Source: Hyphomicrobiaceae bacterium
GTDB lineage: Bacteria > Pseudomonadota > Alphaproteobacteria > Rhizobiales > Hyphomicrobiaceae
Assembly (NCBI GenBank): GCA_002919265.1
Contig: PKEY01000028.1
Span: 1 to 42,078 of the forward strand
Length of the DNA stretch: 42,078 nt
Reading direction: 5' to 3'
Shown: positions 24,312-32,727 of the stretch, piece by piece
Layout of the letters: each line of letters starts with the position of its first letter
Position numbering within the stretch: position 1 is the stretch's first letter
The notes under the pieces: generated by a model
Database searches by the model: none
Told to the model about the DNA's origin: nothing
What the model saw: only the letters and a program-made list of their open reading frames with translations
Made by a program: the position numbers and the translations under genes

Positions 24312-24495
24312 TGTCGTTCTCCCCTATCTGCAACCTTTCCGGCCGTAGAACAACGAGATTGGTTCCGTTTCGCAAGCTTTGTTTTTGGGCACGGGACAAT
24401 CAATCGCCCTTGCGGAGGAACGACGAGAAGGCCATGAGGCGCGAAGGGAGCGCCGCGCGGTTCAACGTCCAAGAACTATAATGGGTTAGTCTGAT

Positions 24496-25410
24496 TTATT
24501 GCAGCGGCGGATGGTGCTCGTGCCAATGGCGGGCGATATCGATGCGCCGTGTGATCCAGACCCCGGAGTGGCCCTGCACGTAATCCAGGAACCGCTGCAG
24601 TCCGGCTGCACGGCCCGGCCGCCCTGCCAAGCGGCAGTGCAATCCGACCGACATCATCTTCGGAGCATCCGCTCCTTCGGCGTAGAGCACGTCAAAGCAA
24701 TCTTTTAAGTATTGGAAGAAATCCTCTCCATGGGCGAACCCCTGCGCGTTGATGAACCGCATGTCGTTAGCGTCAAGCGTGTAGGGAATAATGAGATGCG
24801 GCCCGCGCTCGGATTTGACCCAATAGGGAAGATCATCAGCGTAGGAATCTGAGGAGTAGAGAAACCCTCCTTCCTCCATCACAAGTTTCAATGTGTTAGC
24901 CGAGCACCGGCCTGTGTACCAACCGTACGGGCGGTCCCCCGTAGCCTCCCGATGAATGCGGATAGCTTCCTTCAAGTGTTCCCTTTCAACCGCTTCGGGA
25001 ATATCGCGGTATTCAATCCACTTCAGACCATGGCTGGCGATTTCCCAGTCCGCTTCCTTCATGGCGGCGACCTGTTCCGGGCTGCGCGCCAGGGCTGTCG
25101 CCACTCCGTAAACCGTGACCGGGAGGCCGCGGCTCGTGAATATGCGCCACAAGCGCCAGAAGCCAGCGCGAGAGCCGTACTCGTACATGCTCTCGACATT
25201 CATATGTCGGCGGCCTGGCCAGGGATGGGCTCCGAGAACGTCTGACAAGAAAGCTTCTGACGCCGTATCGCCGTGGAGAATGCAGTTTTCGCCGCCTTCC
25301 TCGTAGTTCACCACGAACTGGACGGCGATGCGGGCACCGCCTGGCCAACGGGGATCAGGCGGATTTCGTCCGTAGCCGAGAAGATCGCGAGGATATGTTT
25401 GATCAGTCAT
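24496..25410 (-). CDS. puuE: PuuE-type allantoinase (polysaccharide-deacetylase fold)
   Basis: A 304-residue NodB-fold hydrolase. The opening YPRDLLGYGRNPPDPRWPGGARIAVQFVVNYEEGGENCILHGD, then MYEYGSRAGFWRLWRIF, SHGLKWIEYRDI and the end block HCRLAGRPGRAAGLQRFLDYV are diagnostic of the metal-independent allantoinase PuuE. PuuE opens the hydantoin ring of allantoin to give allantoate. The start at 25410 shares one base with the stop of the amidohydrolase gene (TAATG), so the two are co-translated; a longer open frame to 25473 lies in that gene. The N-terminal addition is therefore rejected. A cytoplasmic ureide-catabolic role is strongly supported by neighbours. Confidence 0.9.
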   Translation of the reverse strand: MTDQTYPRDLLGYGRNPPDPRWPGGARIAVQFVVNYEEGGENCILHGDTASEAFLSDVLGAHPWPGRRHMNVESMYEYGSRAGFWRLWRIFTSRGLPVTVYGVATALARSPEQVAAMKEADWEIASHGLKWIEYRDIPEAVEREHLKEAIRIHREATGDRPYGWYTGRCSANTLKLVMEEGGFLYSSDSYADDLPYWVKSERGPHLIIPYTLDANDMRFINAQGFAHGEDFFQYLKDCFDVLYAEGADAPKMMSVGLHCRLAGRPGRAAGLQRFLDYVQGHSGVWITRRIDIARHWHEHHPPLQ

Positions 25411-26657
25411 TAGACAGACACACCGGCTAGTTCCAATACGCTGTGCAGCAAGACGTTGGCGCCCGCGGCGCAATCCTGCGGCGTCGCGCTTTCGGCTTCG
25501 TTGTGGCTGATGCCGTCCTTGCAGGGGATGAAGATCATCGCTGTTGGCATGACCTTGGCTACGGCCACAGCGTCATGACCGGCGCCAGATGTCATGTGGA
25601 TGAAGTCGAAACCGCACCTTTCCGCGGCTTTGGCAATCGCAGCAACGACATTTGGATCAAATGTCACCGGTGCCTTTTGCCAAATGCAATCAAGCTCAAT
25701 ATGCACGCCGCGATCGGCCGAGATTTGCTGTGCTGCGGTTTCGGCAGCCGCGCGCATTGCCGCCAGCCGCTCAGCGTCCGAGTGACGAAATTCCAATGTG
25801 AATCGAACGTTGCCCGGAATTGTGTTTCGTGATCCGGGACCAACATGCGCTACGCCAATCGTTCCCACTCCGGCCGGGGCCTCGGCGCGGGCAATACGCT
25901 CGATTTCGAGGGCAAAGGCGGCAAATGCGGTTAAAGCATCGTGCCGGAGGTCCATCGGTGTCGTGCCCGCATGGCTTTCGCGCCCTCGCACGCATCCATC
26001 GAACCAGAGCTGACCTTTGGCGGCCTCGACAATCCCAATCGGGATGTTACGGGCCTCAAGGATCGGGCCCTGCTCGATATGCAGCTCGATCATCGCGCCA
26101 AATCGGCGATCGCCAGCCTTTTCCTCTCCGGCATAGCCGATTGCCTTCAACGCTTCGCCGACGCTGATGCCATTATTGTCTTTCCGACTCCTCGCCGTCT
26201 CTGACGGCATGTCTCCGGTAAACACCTCGGAGCCCATCAGCCCCGGAGCAAAACGCGCGCCTTCCTCGTTTGTCCAGTTGATCAGGCAGATGGACGCCTG
26301 TGTTTCGATGCCCTTATCGTCGAGTGTTCGCAGCACCTCGAGGCCTGCGAGCACGCCCAATACGCCGTCGAACTTGCCACCGGTCGGCTGAGTATCGAGG
26401 TGAGAGCCCATCGCAACCGGCAAGCGCGAAGGATCGCGACCGCTCCGCAGGATATAGATATTTCCGATATCATCGACTGCCGTTTGCCAGCCCGCCTTTT
26501 TGGCTTGCGCGATAAGCCAGTCACGCGCCATCCGATCTTCCTCGGACAGCGCAAGCCGGCAGATGCCCCCATTTCGCGTCCCCCCAAACGCAGCGGTTTC
26601 CATCAGGGTGGACCAGAGGCGGTCGCCATTCACGCGCAGGTCGGAAAATTCTGGCAT
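25410..26657 (-). CDS. Zn-dependent amidohydrolase, allantoate amidohydrolase/N-carbamoyl-L-amino acid hydrolase
   Basis: A 415-residue M20-family dinuclear metallohydrolase. Metal ligands are visible: H86 (GSHLDTQP), D97 (GKFDGVLG), E131/E132 (TNEEGARF), H193 (ELHIEQGP) and H385 (GISHNEAE). The RESHAGTTPMDLRHDA lid-domain motif is present. The family covers AllC allantoate amidohydrolase, L-carbamoylase and beta-ureidopropionase; these cannot be told apart by eye. Next to PuuE, allantoate is the most likely substrate. It sits between the DUF3830 gene (16-base gap) and puuE (one-base overlap). GGAG precedes the start. Confidence 0.88.
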   Translation of the reverse strand: MPEFSDLRVNGDRLWSTLMETAAFGGTRNGGICRLALSEEDRMARDWLIAQAKKAGWQTAVDDIGNIYILRSGRDPSRLPVAMGSHLDTQPTGGKFDGVLGVLAGLEVLRTLDDKGIETQASICLINWTNEEGARFAPGLMGSEVFTGDMPSETARSRKDNNGISVGEALKAIGYAGEEKAGDRRFGAMIELHIEQGPILEARNIPIGIVEAAKGQLWFDGCVRGRESHAGTTPMDLRHDALTAFAAFALEIERIARAEAPAGVGTIGVAHVGPGSRNTIPGNVRFTLEFRHSDAERLAAMRAAAETAAQQISADRGVHIELDCIWQKAPVTFDPNVVAAIAKAAERCGFDFIHMTSGAGHDAVAVAKVMPTAMIFIPCKDGISHNEAESATPQDCAAGANVLLHSVLELAGVSV

Positions 26658-26673
26658 TGCTCCAGTGGCCTAC

Positions 26674-27087
26674 TCACAGCTGCTCAAAGATGATGTCCTG
26701 CGCGCCCTCCCAAAGGGTCTTTTTTCCAAGAGCAACAAGGTTCTCGTGCCCCTTGGTAATCGTCAGGAAGTGATTGCCTGCTAATTGACCCATCTTGCTC
26801 GCAAAACAGACACTTCCGTAGGCTAACAATATCTCCGTTTCGCTGTAGCCCCCGGGGTAAAGCAGAAACTGGCCGGGCGCCGGGTAACTCGTAGCGTTCT
26901 CAAGACCGATACCGAAATCCGTTTCGCCGAGGGGAATCCAGCAGCCTTCACCGCTCCAACGAACATGAATTAGCTTCTGACGATACGGTAATAACTTCTT
27001 GAAAACATCGCATGTTTTTGGAGCGAGCTGTGTTTCGAGAGTGGCTTCGAATTCGTACGGTCCGGCGACTACGCGAATTTTCGTCAT
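26674..27087 (-). CDS. DUF3830 family protein (cyclophilin-like)
   Basis: A 137-residue protein that matches, from memory of the family, DUF3830: small cyclophilin-like barrel proteins often encoded beside hydantoin/ureide or M20 amidohydrolase genes. Recognisable stretches are LAPKTCDVFKKLLPY (a cyclophilin-like helix), HVRWSGEGCWIPLG, YPGGYSETEILLAYG and GNHFLTITKGHENL. No catalytic function is known. The start ATG at 27087 follows GAGGACAGGA; a TTG at 27099 is rejected. It is the first gene of the leftward arm of the ureide divergon. Confidence 0.75.
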   Translation of the reverse strand: MTKIRVVAGPYEFEATLETQLAPKTCDVFKKLLPYRQKLIHVRWSGEGCWIPLGETDFGIGLENATSYPAPGQFLLYPGGYSETEILLAYGSVCFASKMGQLAGNHFLTITKGHENLVALGKKTLWEGAQDIIFEQL

Positions 27088-27213
27088 TCCTGTCCTCAAC
27101 CGTTTGGGCGGCTCGTAGCCACAGCACTATGCGCTTTCGAATACGTCCGGCACGGATTTTGCCTCAACGAAATCCGGCAGCTGCATACGCTGTCGTGTCA
27201 GTTTGCAGACCGT

Positions 27214-27244
27214 ATTGTATACAGTTCTGCTGGTCAATGTTGAC
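27214..27244. promoter_or_regulatory. Two palindromes in the ureide divergon control region
   Basis: ATTGTATACAGT (27214-27225) contains the perfect 8-bp palindrome TGTATACA and has the shape of GntR-family operators; GTCAATGTTGAC (27233-27244) is a second dyad with perfect 5-bp arms. On the minus strand, TTGTCA (27246-27241) is 17-19 bp from the TATA-rich core of the first palindrome, a plausible -35/-10 pair for the puuE arm. The GntR-FCD protein at 32728-33441 is the obvious candidate binder. Confidence 0.45.
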
Positions 27245-27334
27245 AATCTGGTGTGCACGTATTTCGATGGAGAGGTCGCGTGCCCCAGGCAGAACATGAC
27301 AACAATACGCGATGCTAGTGGAGGAGACACAAAG

Positions 27335-28525
27335 ATGGGAATGCCGACGATTAGGGTGGCGCTCTGCGCCGCTCTCGCGGGTTTAGCTTTTGCAGCCGGA
27401 CCGCTTTCCGCGCAAGCGCAGGAAAAAGAGCTCAAGATCGGATTTGTAGGTGTCACAAGCGGTCCCGCAGCCGCCTGGGGCATTTCGAACGTTCGCTCGA
27501 TGCAAACGCGCGCCGACTGGCTCAATGAAAAAGGTGGCGTGAAGATCGGCGACACTACGTACAAGATCACAATCGTTACCTTCGACGACCAAAAGGACCC
27601 GAGGCGCGCCATTGCCGGCATGGAGAAGATGGCGCAGGAAGGCATTCGCTATGTTGTCGGGCCGAACGTCGATGATGGTGCAGCGGCTGTGCGGCCGGTC
27701 GCAGAATCCAAGGGGATTATCTATATCCCTTATTCGTTTCCAAAAGAGCTCTATACGCCCCCTGCATCGAATGCGATTCTCGGCATGGTGGCCAGTTATC
27801 AGTCGGCGCCGGCCATCTACAAGTATTTGAAAGAAAATAAGGGCGTAAAGACAGTCGCTTTCGTTGCGGCAAATGAATCGGATCCGCTCAGTCAGCGGGA
27901 TGCGGGCGTTGCTGCCGCGAAGGCTTTGGGTCTTGAGGTCGTTGCGCAGAACGACACTTATCAGAACGATACCCGCGATTTCACGCCGGTCCTAACGCCC
28001 ATTGTGAAGTTGAGGCCGGACCTGCTTGTTCTGTCCGGTGTATCTCCAGGGAACGCGCCTCTGTTGATCCGTGCGGCTCGCGAACTCGGTTATCAGGGAA
28101 TTATCTCCACGGAAACCGCGCACGACGCGAAAGTTCTCCAGGAAGGCGCGGGCGATCTCGCAAACGGCTTCATTTCGGTTGGCGGAGCTTCAACCCCGGA
28201 GATTCGTACGCCGGAGATGGAGGAGTTCATCGAGCGCTACATAAAGAAATACGGCGAATATAACGACGAGTCGAACACGAAGGTTTACGCGCTCGAATAT
28301 ATCCTTGAAACCCTCAAGGCGAATCCGAAAGCGATCGACGACGTCGAGGAGTTCAAGAAGACGATCGACACATTCTCCGCGCCAAACCCGTTCGTGAAGG
28401 ATGGCACGCTAAAATATGTCGGCATGACCTCGTTCGGCCAGAAGCGCCAGCTCTCTGTGCCAATGGTCGTTGTCGAATATTGGAATGGTGAGTTCAGGAC
28501 GCTGTTTGTCGGCGAAGTAGACTGA
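27335..28525 (+). CDS. LIV-type ABC transporter substrate-binding protein (cluster 2)
   Basis: A 396-residue periplasmic binding protein with a Sec signal peptide (cleavage predicted after A28 in LSAQAQE). The mature start KELKIGFVGVTSGPAAAWG and the DDQKDPRRAIAGMEKMAQEGIRYVVGP block are typical of amino-acid/amide/ureide LIV-type binders. The ATG at 27335 has a strong GTGGAGGAG site; the open frame to 27203 would run through the promoter palindromes. It is divergent from the DUF3830-amidohydrolase-puuE operon, so a ureide such as allantoin or a hydantoin is the inferred ligand. Confidence 0.9.
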   Translation: MGMPTIRVALCAALAGLAFAAGPLSAQAQEKELKIGFVGVTSGPAAAWGISNVRSMQTRADWLNEKGGVKIGDTTYKITIVTFDDQKDPRRAIAGMEKMAQEGIRYVVGPNVDDGAAAVRPVAESKGIIYIPYSFPKELYTPPASNAILGMVASYQSAPAIYKYLKENKGVKTVAFVAANESDPLSQRDAGVAAAKALGLEVVAQNDTYQNDTRDFTPVLTPIVKLRPDLLVLSGVSPGNAPLLIRAARELGYQGIISTETAHDAKVLQEGAGDLANGFISVGGASTPEIRTPEMEEFIERYIKKYGEYNDESNTKVYALEYILETLKANPKAIDDVEEFKKTIDTFSAPNPFVKDGTLKYVGMTSFGQKRQLSVPMVVVEYWNGEFRTLFVGEVD

Positions 28526-28541
28526 GATTGGTGTTTGCGAA

Positions 28542-28568
28542 CGGGTCCGGGGTGTAAACCCGGGCCCG
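28542..28568 (+). promoter_or_regulatory. 10-bp stem-loop between binding-protein and permease genes
   Basis: CGGGTCCGGG (28542-28551) pairs with CCCGGGCCCG (28559-28568), one G-U pair, 7-nt loop. It starts 16 nt after the binding-protein stop and ends 19 nt before the permease start. No T-run follows. Likely an expression-ratio element. Confidence 0.6.
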
Positions 28569-28587
28569 CCTGCTTGCGGACGGCAGC

Positions 28588-29454
28588 ATGGAACAGGTCA
28601 TCATCAACGGCCTTTATCTCGGAGCGCAATACGCGCTGATCGCCCTGGGCCTGACACTGATTTTTGCCCTCATGAACGTGCTGAACTTCGCCCACGGGCA
28701 AATGTACGTTCTGGGCGGGTTCATAACCTACGTAATTTATGGGCAGCTTGGGCTCCCATTTCCACTGGCCGTTATATGCTCCGGCCTCACTTTGGCTGCC
28801 GTGGGGTCGGTGATTGAGCGGTTTCTCTTTGCGCCTGTCATCAAACGCAGCGCTCGCGAAGAGAGCACGATGTTGCTGGCTGCGGCCGTCGCATTCTTCC
28901 TGGACGCTATCATTTTGCTTCTTTTTGGCGAGAAGCAGAGAGGCGTGCCGAAGATCATCAACGGCGTGTTCGTCTCCGACTCGATCGTCATGCCGTACGA
29001 CCGCATCGTCGTTGGCGTAGTTGCGATGGCGATGATCGTGGCGTTCATGCTCTACATGCAGTACAGCAAGCCTGGCAGGGCAATGCGCGCTCTGGCGCAG
29101 GATCGCACCGCGGCGCAGCTGATGGGCGTGAATGTCGATCGGTATTCTACGATTGGCTTTGCTCTGGGTGCGATGCTAGCTGGGCTCGTGGGGGGACTTC
29201 TTGTCAGCATCACCGGTGTGAATTCCGGGATCGGTGGATCAATTTCAATCAAAGCCTTCCTCATGGTCATGATTGGCGGCGCAGGAGTCGTCGGGGGCGC
29301 TATCGCAGGCGGATTCATTCTTGGCATGATGGAGTCGGTCGGCCTGACGCTCTTGCGCAACTTTGGCGACGTGACCTACCTCGTCATATTCGCGTTACTC
29401 ATGATTTTCCTCAGCATTCGCCCACACGGGCTGATGGGCAAGCCGTGGGGGTGA
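28588..29454 (+). CDS. LIV-type ABC transporter permease, LivH-like (cluster 2)
   Basis: A 288-residue hydrophobic permease beginning MEQVIINGLYLGAQYALIALG and carrying the LivH signature LTLIFALMNVLNFAHGQMYVLGG. The cytoplasmic loop YSKPGRAMRALAQDRTAAQLMGVNVDR contacts the ATPases. About eight membrane segments are predicted. It sits four bases before the second permease gene, and forms the channel with it. Confidence 0.92.
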   Translation: MEQVIINGLYLGAQYALIALGLTLIFALMNVLNFAHGQMYVLGGFITYVIYGQLGLPFPLAVICSGLTLAAVGSVIERFLFAPVIKRSAREESTMLLAAAVAFFLDAIILLLFGEKQRGVPKIINGVFVSDSIVMPYDRIVVGVVAMAMIVAFMLYMQYSKPGRAMRALAQDRTAAQLMGVNVDRYSTIGFALGAMLAGLVGGLLVSITGVNSGIGGSISIKAFLMVMIGGAGVVGGAIAGGFILGMMESVGLTLLRNFGDVTYLVIFALLMIFLSIRPHGLMGKPWG

Positions 29455-29458
29455 TGGA

Positions 29459-30439
29459 ATGACCGCGCGACAAAAACTCGGTTGGGTTATCGCTTCTGTG
29501 GCTTTCCTTCTGGTAGGCGTGCCGCTTCTGATCTCTGCGACAGGCCGAACCGATCTTTATTACACGCTGACCACTGTTGCTCTGCTCAGCATCATCAGCG
29601 GGGGGGTCTGGCTGACGTTCTACATCGGGCGCATCAATATCGGCCAAGGGGCCTTTGCACTGATTGGCGGCTACGTTTCGGCAATTCTCGTTACGCAATA
29701 CGGTGTATCGTTCTGGCTGACATTGCCCTTGGCGGGTCTCTTTTGCGCGGTCGTGAGCATTGTCATCGGGCTCCCGATCCTTAGGCTGCGTGGCGTCTAT
29801 TTCGCCATGGTCACCTTGACGATGACGGAAGTGGCTCGGCTTTCCGCGTTTGCGCTCCCGATCACCAACGGCGCCAAGGGGATCGTAAACATACCATTGC
29901 CCGGGGCTGTTACGCTGTTTGGCGTTACGATCATTCCGGATTTCGCGACGCTCACCAATCCAAGGCTGGCTTTCTACATCACCTCAGTGGTGATGATGGT
30001 GGTGTGCTTCGCTTTTCTTTACAGATTGGTGCACTCGCGCGTTGGCAAGATTTGCCAATCTCTCCAGCAGAACGAGGAGCTCGCTTCCTCGATTGGCGTC
30101 AACATCACGTACATGCGCATCCTCGCCTTTGCGGTCTCCTCATTCTTGGGTGGCATCGGTGGAGCGATGTTCGCTGCCATCGCGCAGTCGATGTACCCCT
30201 CAAGCTTTGGAGTTCAGGACTCAGTGAACTTCATGCTGAATTGTTTCCTCGGAGGGCTCGGGTACGTGCTGGGGCCCATGCTCGGCACGTTCGTTCTCTA
30301 CTTTGGTTGGGATCTCCTCTTCAAAACGGGGGATTTTCAGCTCCTCATCTATTCGTCGATTCTCATCGTCCTGATGCTCGTCCTGCCAAATGGCCTGTTG
30401 AGCATCCGCTTGCCCGTTCAGAAGCGAGCTAGCTTATGA
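29459..30439 (+). CDS. LIV-type ABC transporter permease, LivM-like (cluster 2)
   Basis: A 326-residue permease with the LivM signature GRINIGQGAFALIGGYVSAIL and the loop VGKICQSLQQNEELASSIGVNITYMR. The first half has the GGVWLTFYIG helix common to LivM. Its TGA overlaps the ATG of the LivG-like gene (30436-30439). GGGGGTGATGGA lies before the start and also spans the stop of the upstream permease, so the two are coupled. Confidence 0.92.
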   Translation: MTARQKLGWVIASVAFLLVGVPLLISATGRTDLYYTLTTVALLSIISGGVWLTFYIGRINIGQGAFALIGGYVSAILVTQYGVSFWLTLPLAGLFCAVVSIVIGLPILRLRGVYFAMVTLTMTEVARLSAFALPITNGAKGIVNIPLPGAVTLFGVTIIPDFATLTNPRLAFYITSVVMMVVCFAFLYRLVHSRVGKICQSLQQNEELASSIGVNITYMRILAFAVSSFLGGIGGAMFAAIAQSMYPSSFGVQDSVNFMLNCFLGGLGYVLGPMLGTFVLYFGWDLLFKTGDFQLLIYSSILIVLMLVLPNGLLSIRLPVQKRASL

Positions 30440-31215
30440 AGGACATTCTCGAAATATCGAACCTCACAAAACGCTTCGGCGGCCTGGTTGCCAACAACAA
30501 TATCTCTTTCGCGGTGAAGGAGCGTGAGATCCTTTCGGTGATCGGGCCGAACGGGGCGGGTAAATCGACGCTTTTCAAGCTGATCGCATCGTTTCTACAT
30601 CCGACAAGCGGGGAGGTTCGTTTCCGTGGCCAGCGGATATCGGGACTAGCGCCTCACAAGGTCGCGCGGATGGGCGTCGTTCGCACATTCCAGGAGACGA
30701 CGATATTCAAGTCGATGACCGTGCGGGAGAACATTGTCATCGCGCATCACCTGAGGTCGCGTGCGAGCCTTGCAGGCTTCTTTCTGGGAACCTCGACAGC
30801 CCAGCAGGACGAAGAGGAGTTTGCGCGTTCCGCTGATGAGATCATCGATTTCCTGGGGCTGGGCGCGTATCGGCATGAGATGGCGAGCAACTTGCCTCAT
30901 GGTCATCTCCGAGCGTTGGGCATCGCAATCGGCCTCGCAACGAATCCCCAGGTTTTGCTGCTCGATGAACCCTTCGCCGGCATGAACCAAGAGGAAACCA
31001 AGCGTGCTATCGAGATTGTTCGAGGTGTGCGCGATCGCGGCATCACGGTTTTGCTCGTGGAGCACGATATGCCCGCGGTGATGAACATTTCGGACCGCAT
31101 CGTCGTGCTCAATTTTGGAGAAAAGATCGCCGAGGGGACGCCCAAGGAAATCCAGGAGAATCCAAAAGTGATCGAGGCCTACCTGGGCGTCGAGGATACA
31201 GCGATTGGAATTTAG
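30436..31215 (+). CDS. LIV-type ABC transporter ATPase, LivG-like (cluster 2)
   Basis: A 259-residue ATP-binding subunit with Walker A GPNGAGKST (~36-44), the LivG insertion RTFQETTIFKSMTVRENIVIAHH, Walker B VLLLDEPFAGMNQEE and switch VEHDM. The signature position reads LPHGHLRAL rather than LSGGQ, a degenerate form as in the cluster 1 LivG-like protein. It starts in an ATGA overlap with the permease and is two bases from the LivF-like gene. Confidence 0.92.
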   Translation: MKDILEISNLTKRFGGLVANNNISFAVKEREILSVIGPNGAGKSTLFKLIASFLHPTSGEVRFRGQRISGLAPHKVARMGVVRTFQETTIFKSMTVRENIVIAHHLRSRASLAGFFLGTSTAQQDEEEFARSADEIIDFLGLGAYRHEMASNLPHGHLRALGIAIGLATNPQVLLLDEPFAGMNQEETKRAIEIVRGVRDRGITVLLVEHDMPAVMNISDRIVVLNFGEKIAEGTPKEIQENPKVIEAYLGVEDTAIGI

Positions 31216-31217
31216 TC

Positions 31218-31940
31218 ATGACCGATCTGCTGACCCTCACAGACGTCGAACTCTACTATGACCATGTCTACGCGCTGAAAGGCGTTTCTCTGAGCGTTCG
31301 CGAGGGTGAAACTGTCGCTCTCATTGGCGCCAACGGTGCCGGCAAATCTTCGATCCTTCGTGCGATCACGGGTCTAAAAAAAATCAGCAAGGGGGAGATT
31401 CGCTATAGAGGACAAAGGATCGATAACCTGCCGTCCGATGAAATCGTACGGCTCGGTATCTCAATGGTGCCGGAGGGCCGCCGCGTATTCCCGTATATGT
31501 CAGTCCGCGACAACCTGCTGATGGGCGCCTTCACACGGACAGACAAGGCGGAAATCAACCGGACACTTGAGTTGGTCCTTGCCCGCTTTCCCCGCCTGAA
31601 AGAGCGATACTCACAAGCGGCCGGAACAATGAGTGGAGGCGAGCAGCAGATGCTCGTCATTGGTCGCGCGTTGATGTCGAAGCCGAAATTGTTGCTGTTG
31701 GATGAGCCCTCGCTCGGCATAGCGCCGAAGGTGGTGCAAGACATCGCCCGGTCAATTGTCTCGATAAATCGGGACGACAAGGTGAGCGTGCTGCTGGTTG
31801 AGCAGAATTCACGGATGGCGCTGCGCATCTCGCAGCGCGCCTATGCGCTGTCTACCGGGAACGTCGTGCTGTCAGGTGATTCTTCTGATCTTCTGAACGA
31901 CGAGCGTGTCCAAAAGGTCTATCTAGGTGCCGAAGTGTAA
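31218..31940 (+). CDS. LIV-type ABC transporter ATPase, LivF-like (cluster 2)
   Basis: A 240-residue ATP-binding subunit. Walker [10 protein letters not shown], LivF-typical [25 protein letters not shown], signature MSGGEQQML, Walker [14 protein letters not shown] and the LivF switch VEQNS are intact. It carries the consensus signature that its LivG-like partner lacks. Three bases separate it from the racemase gene, placing that enzyme in the same operon. Confidence 0.92.
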   Translation: MTDLLTLTDVELYYDHVYALKGVSLSVREGETVALIGANGAGKSSILRAITGLKKISKGEIRYRGQRIDNLPSDEIVRLGISMVPEGRRVFPYMSVRDNLLMGAFTRTDKAEINRTLELVLARFPRLKERYSQAAGTMSGGEQQMLVIGRALMSKPKLLLLDEPSLGIAPKVVQDIARSIVSINRDDKVSVLLVEQNSRMALRISQRAYALSTGNVVLSGDSSDLLNDERVQKVYLGAEV

Positions 31941-31943
31941 GTC

Positions 31944-32672
31944 ATGCGCATTCTTCTAATTAACCCCAACACGACGGCTTCCATGACCAGGAAGATTGAA
32001 GCTGCCGCGCGCGCTGTGGCAGCCGCAGGAACGGAGATTATCGCTGTCAATCCGTCTGACGGGCCACCGAGCATTGAGGGTTACTTCGACGAGGTTTTTA
32101 GCATTCCCGGCCTTATTGGGGAGATGCAAAAGGGTTCGAACATGGATGCCTATGTTATTGCCTGCTTCGATGATACCGGGCTCGACGCTGCGCGGTGCTT
32201 CACAACAGCTCCCGTTATTGGAATCGGAGAGGCGGCTTTTCACGTCGCAAGCTTGATTGCCGGGAAATTCACCGTCATCACCACGCTGGGTCGGTCCGTG
32301 CCTGCAATCGAGCATAATCTGGTGAAATACGGCCTGGCCAGTCGCTGCGCCAGAGTACGCGCAAGTGAGATTCCCGTTCTCGATCTTGAAAAACCTGACT
32401 CCGAAGCGTCATCGAAAATTTCCGCCGAGATCGACCGTGCCATTGCCGAGGACGGGGCAGAGGCTATCGTGCTCGGATGCGCTGGAATGGCGGATCTCGC
32501 CGAGCGGCTTTCGACGAAGCACGGTTTGCCAGTAATCGATGGCGTCGCCTCGGCCGTCAAGCTTGCGGAAGGTCTGGTCGGACTGGGTCTCAGAACATCA
32601 AAGATTGGCGGATACGCGACGCCGCGCCCTAAGCAATTTGATGGTCTTTTCAGCCAGTTTTCTCCTCGTTAA
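31944..32672 (+). CDS. Hydantoin/allantoin racemase (Asp/Glu racemase superfamily)
   Basis: A 242-residue cofactor-independent racemase. The opening MRILLINPNTTASMT is characteristic of hydantoin racemases (HyuE) and allantoin racemase (HpxA). The two catalytic cysteines are C74 in VIACFDDTGLDAAR and C179 in VLGCAGM, very near the positions in known hydantoin racemases (about 76 and 181). It would interconvert (R)- and (S)-allantoin, or hydantoin enantiomers, so that a stereospecific allantoinase can use both. Being in the transporter operon and opposite puuE supports allantoin over amino-acid hydantoins. Confidence 0.87.
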   Translation: MRILLINPNTTASMTRKIEAAARAVAAAGTEIIAVNPSDGPPSIEGYFDEVFSIPGLIGEMQKGSNMDAYVIACFDDTGLDAARCFTTAPVIGIGEAAFHVASLIAGKFTVITTLGRSVPAIEHNLVKYGLASRCARVRASEIPVLDLEKPDSEASSKISAEIDRAIAEDGAEAIVLGCAGMADLAERLSTKHGLPVIDGVASAVKLAEGLVGLGLRTSKIGGYATPRPKQFDGLFSQFSPR

Positions 32673-32699
32673 ACGCAGTCAGCGCAGAGGAGGTCGACC

Positions 32700-32726
32700 A
32701 TGCCCCCTCATAGGGCGGACCACTGA
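32700..32726 (+). CDS. Mini-ORF (8 codons) coupled to the GntR regulator gene
   Basis: ATG at 32700 is preceded by AGAGGAGG at good spacing and encodes MPPHRADH before a TGA at 32724-32726. One base later comes the ATG of the GntR gene, which itself has no clear ribosome site. The layout suggests that ribosomes terminate on the mini-ORF and re-initiate on the regulator, keeping its level low or conditional. The peptide itself need not be functional. Confidence 0.4.
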   Translation: MPPHRADH

Positions 32727-32727
32727 A

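Noticed and set aside
24312..24495. Sigma-54 promoter for the TRAP operon
   Set aside because: Both strands were read for GG-N10-GC elements with flanking consensus; only poor matches were seen.
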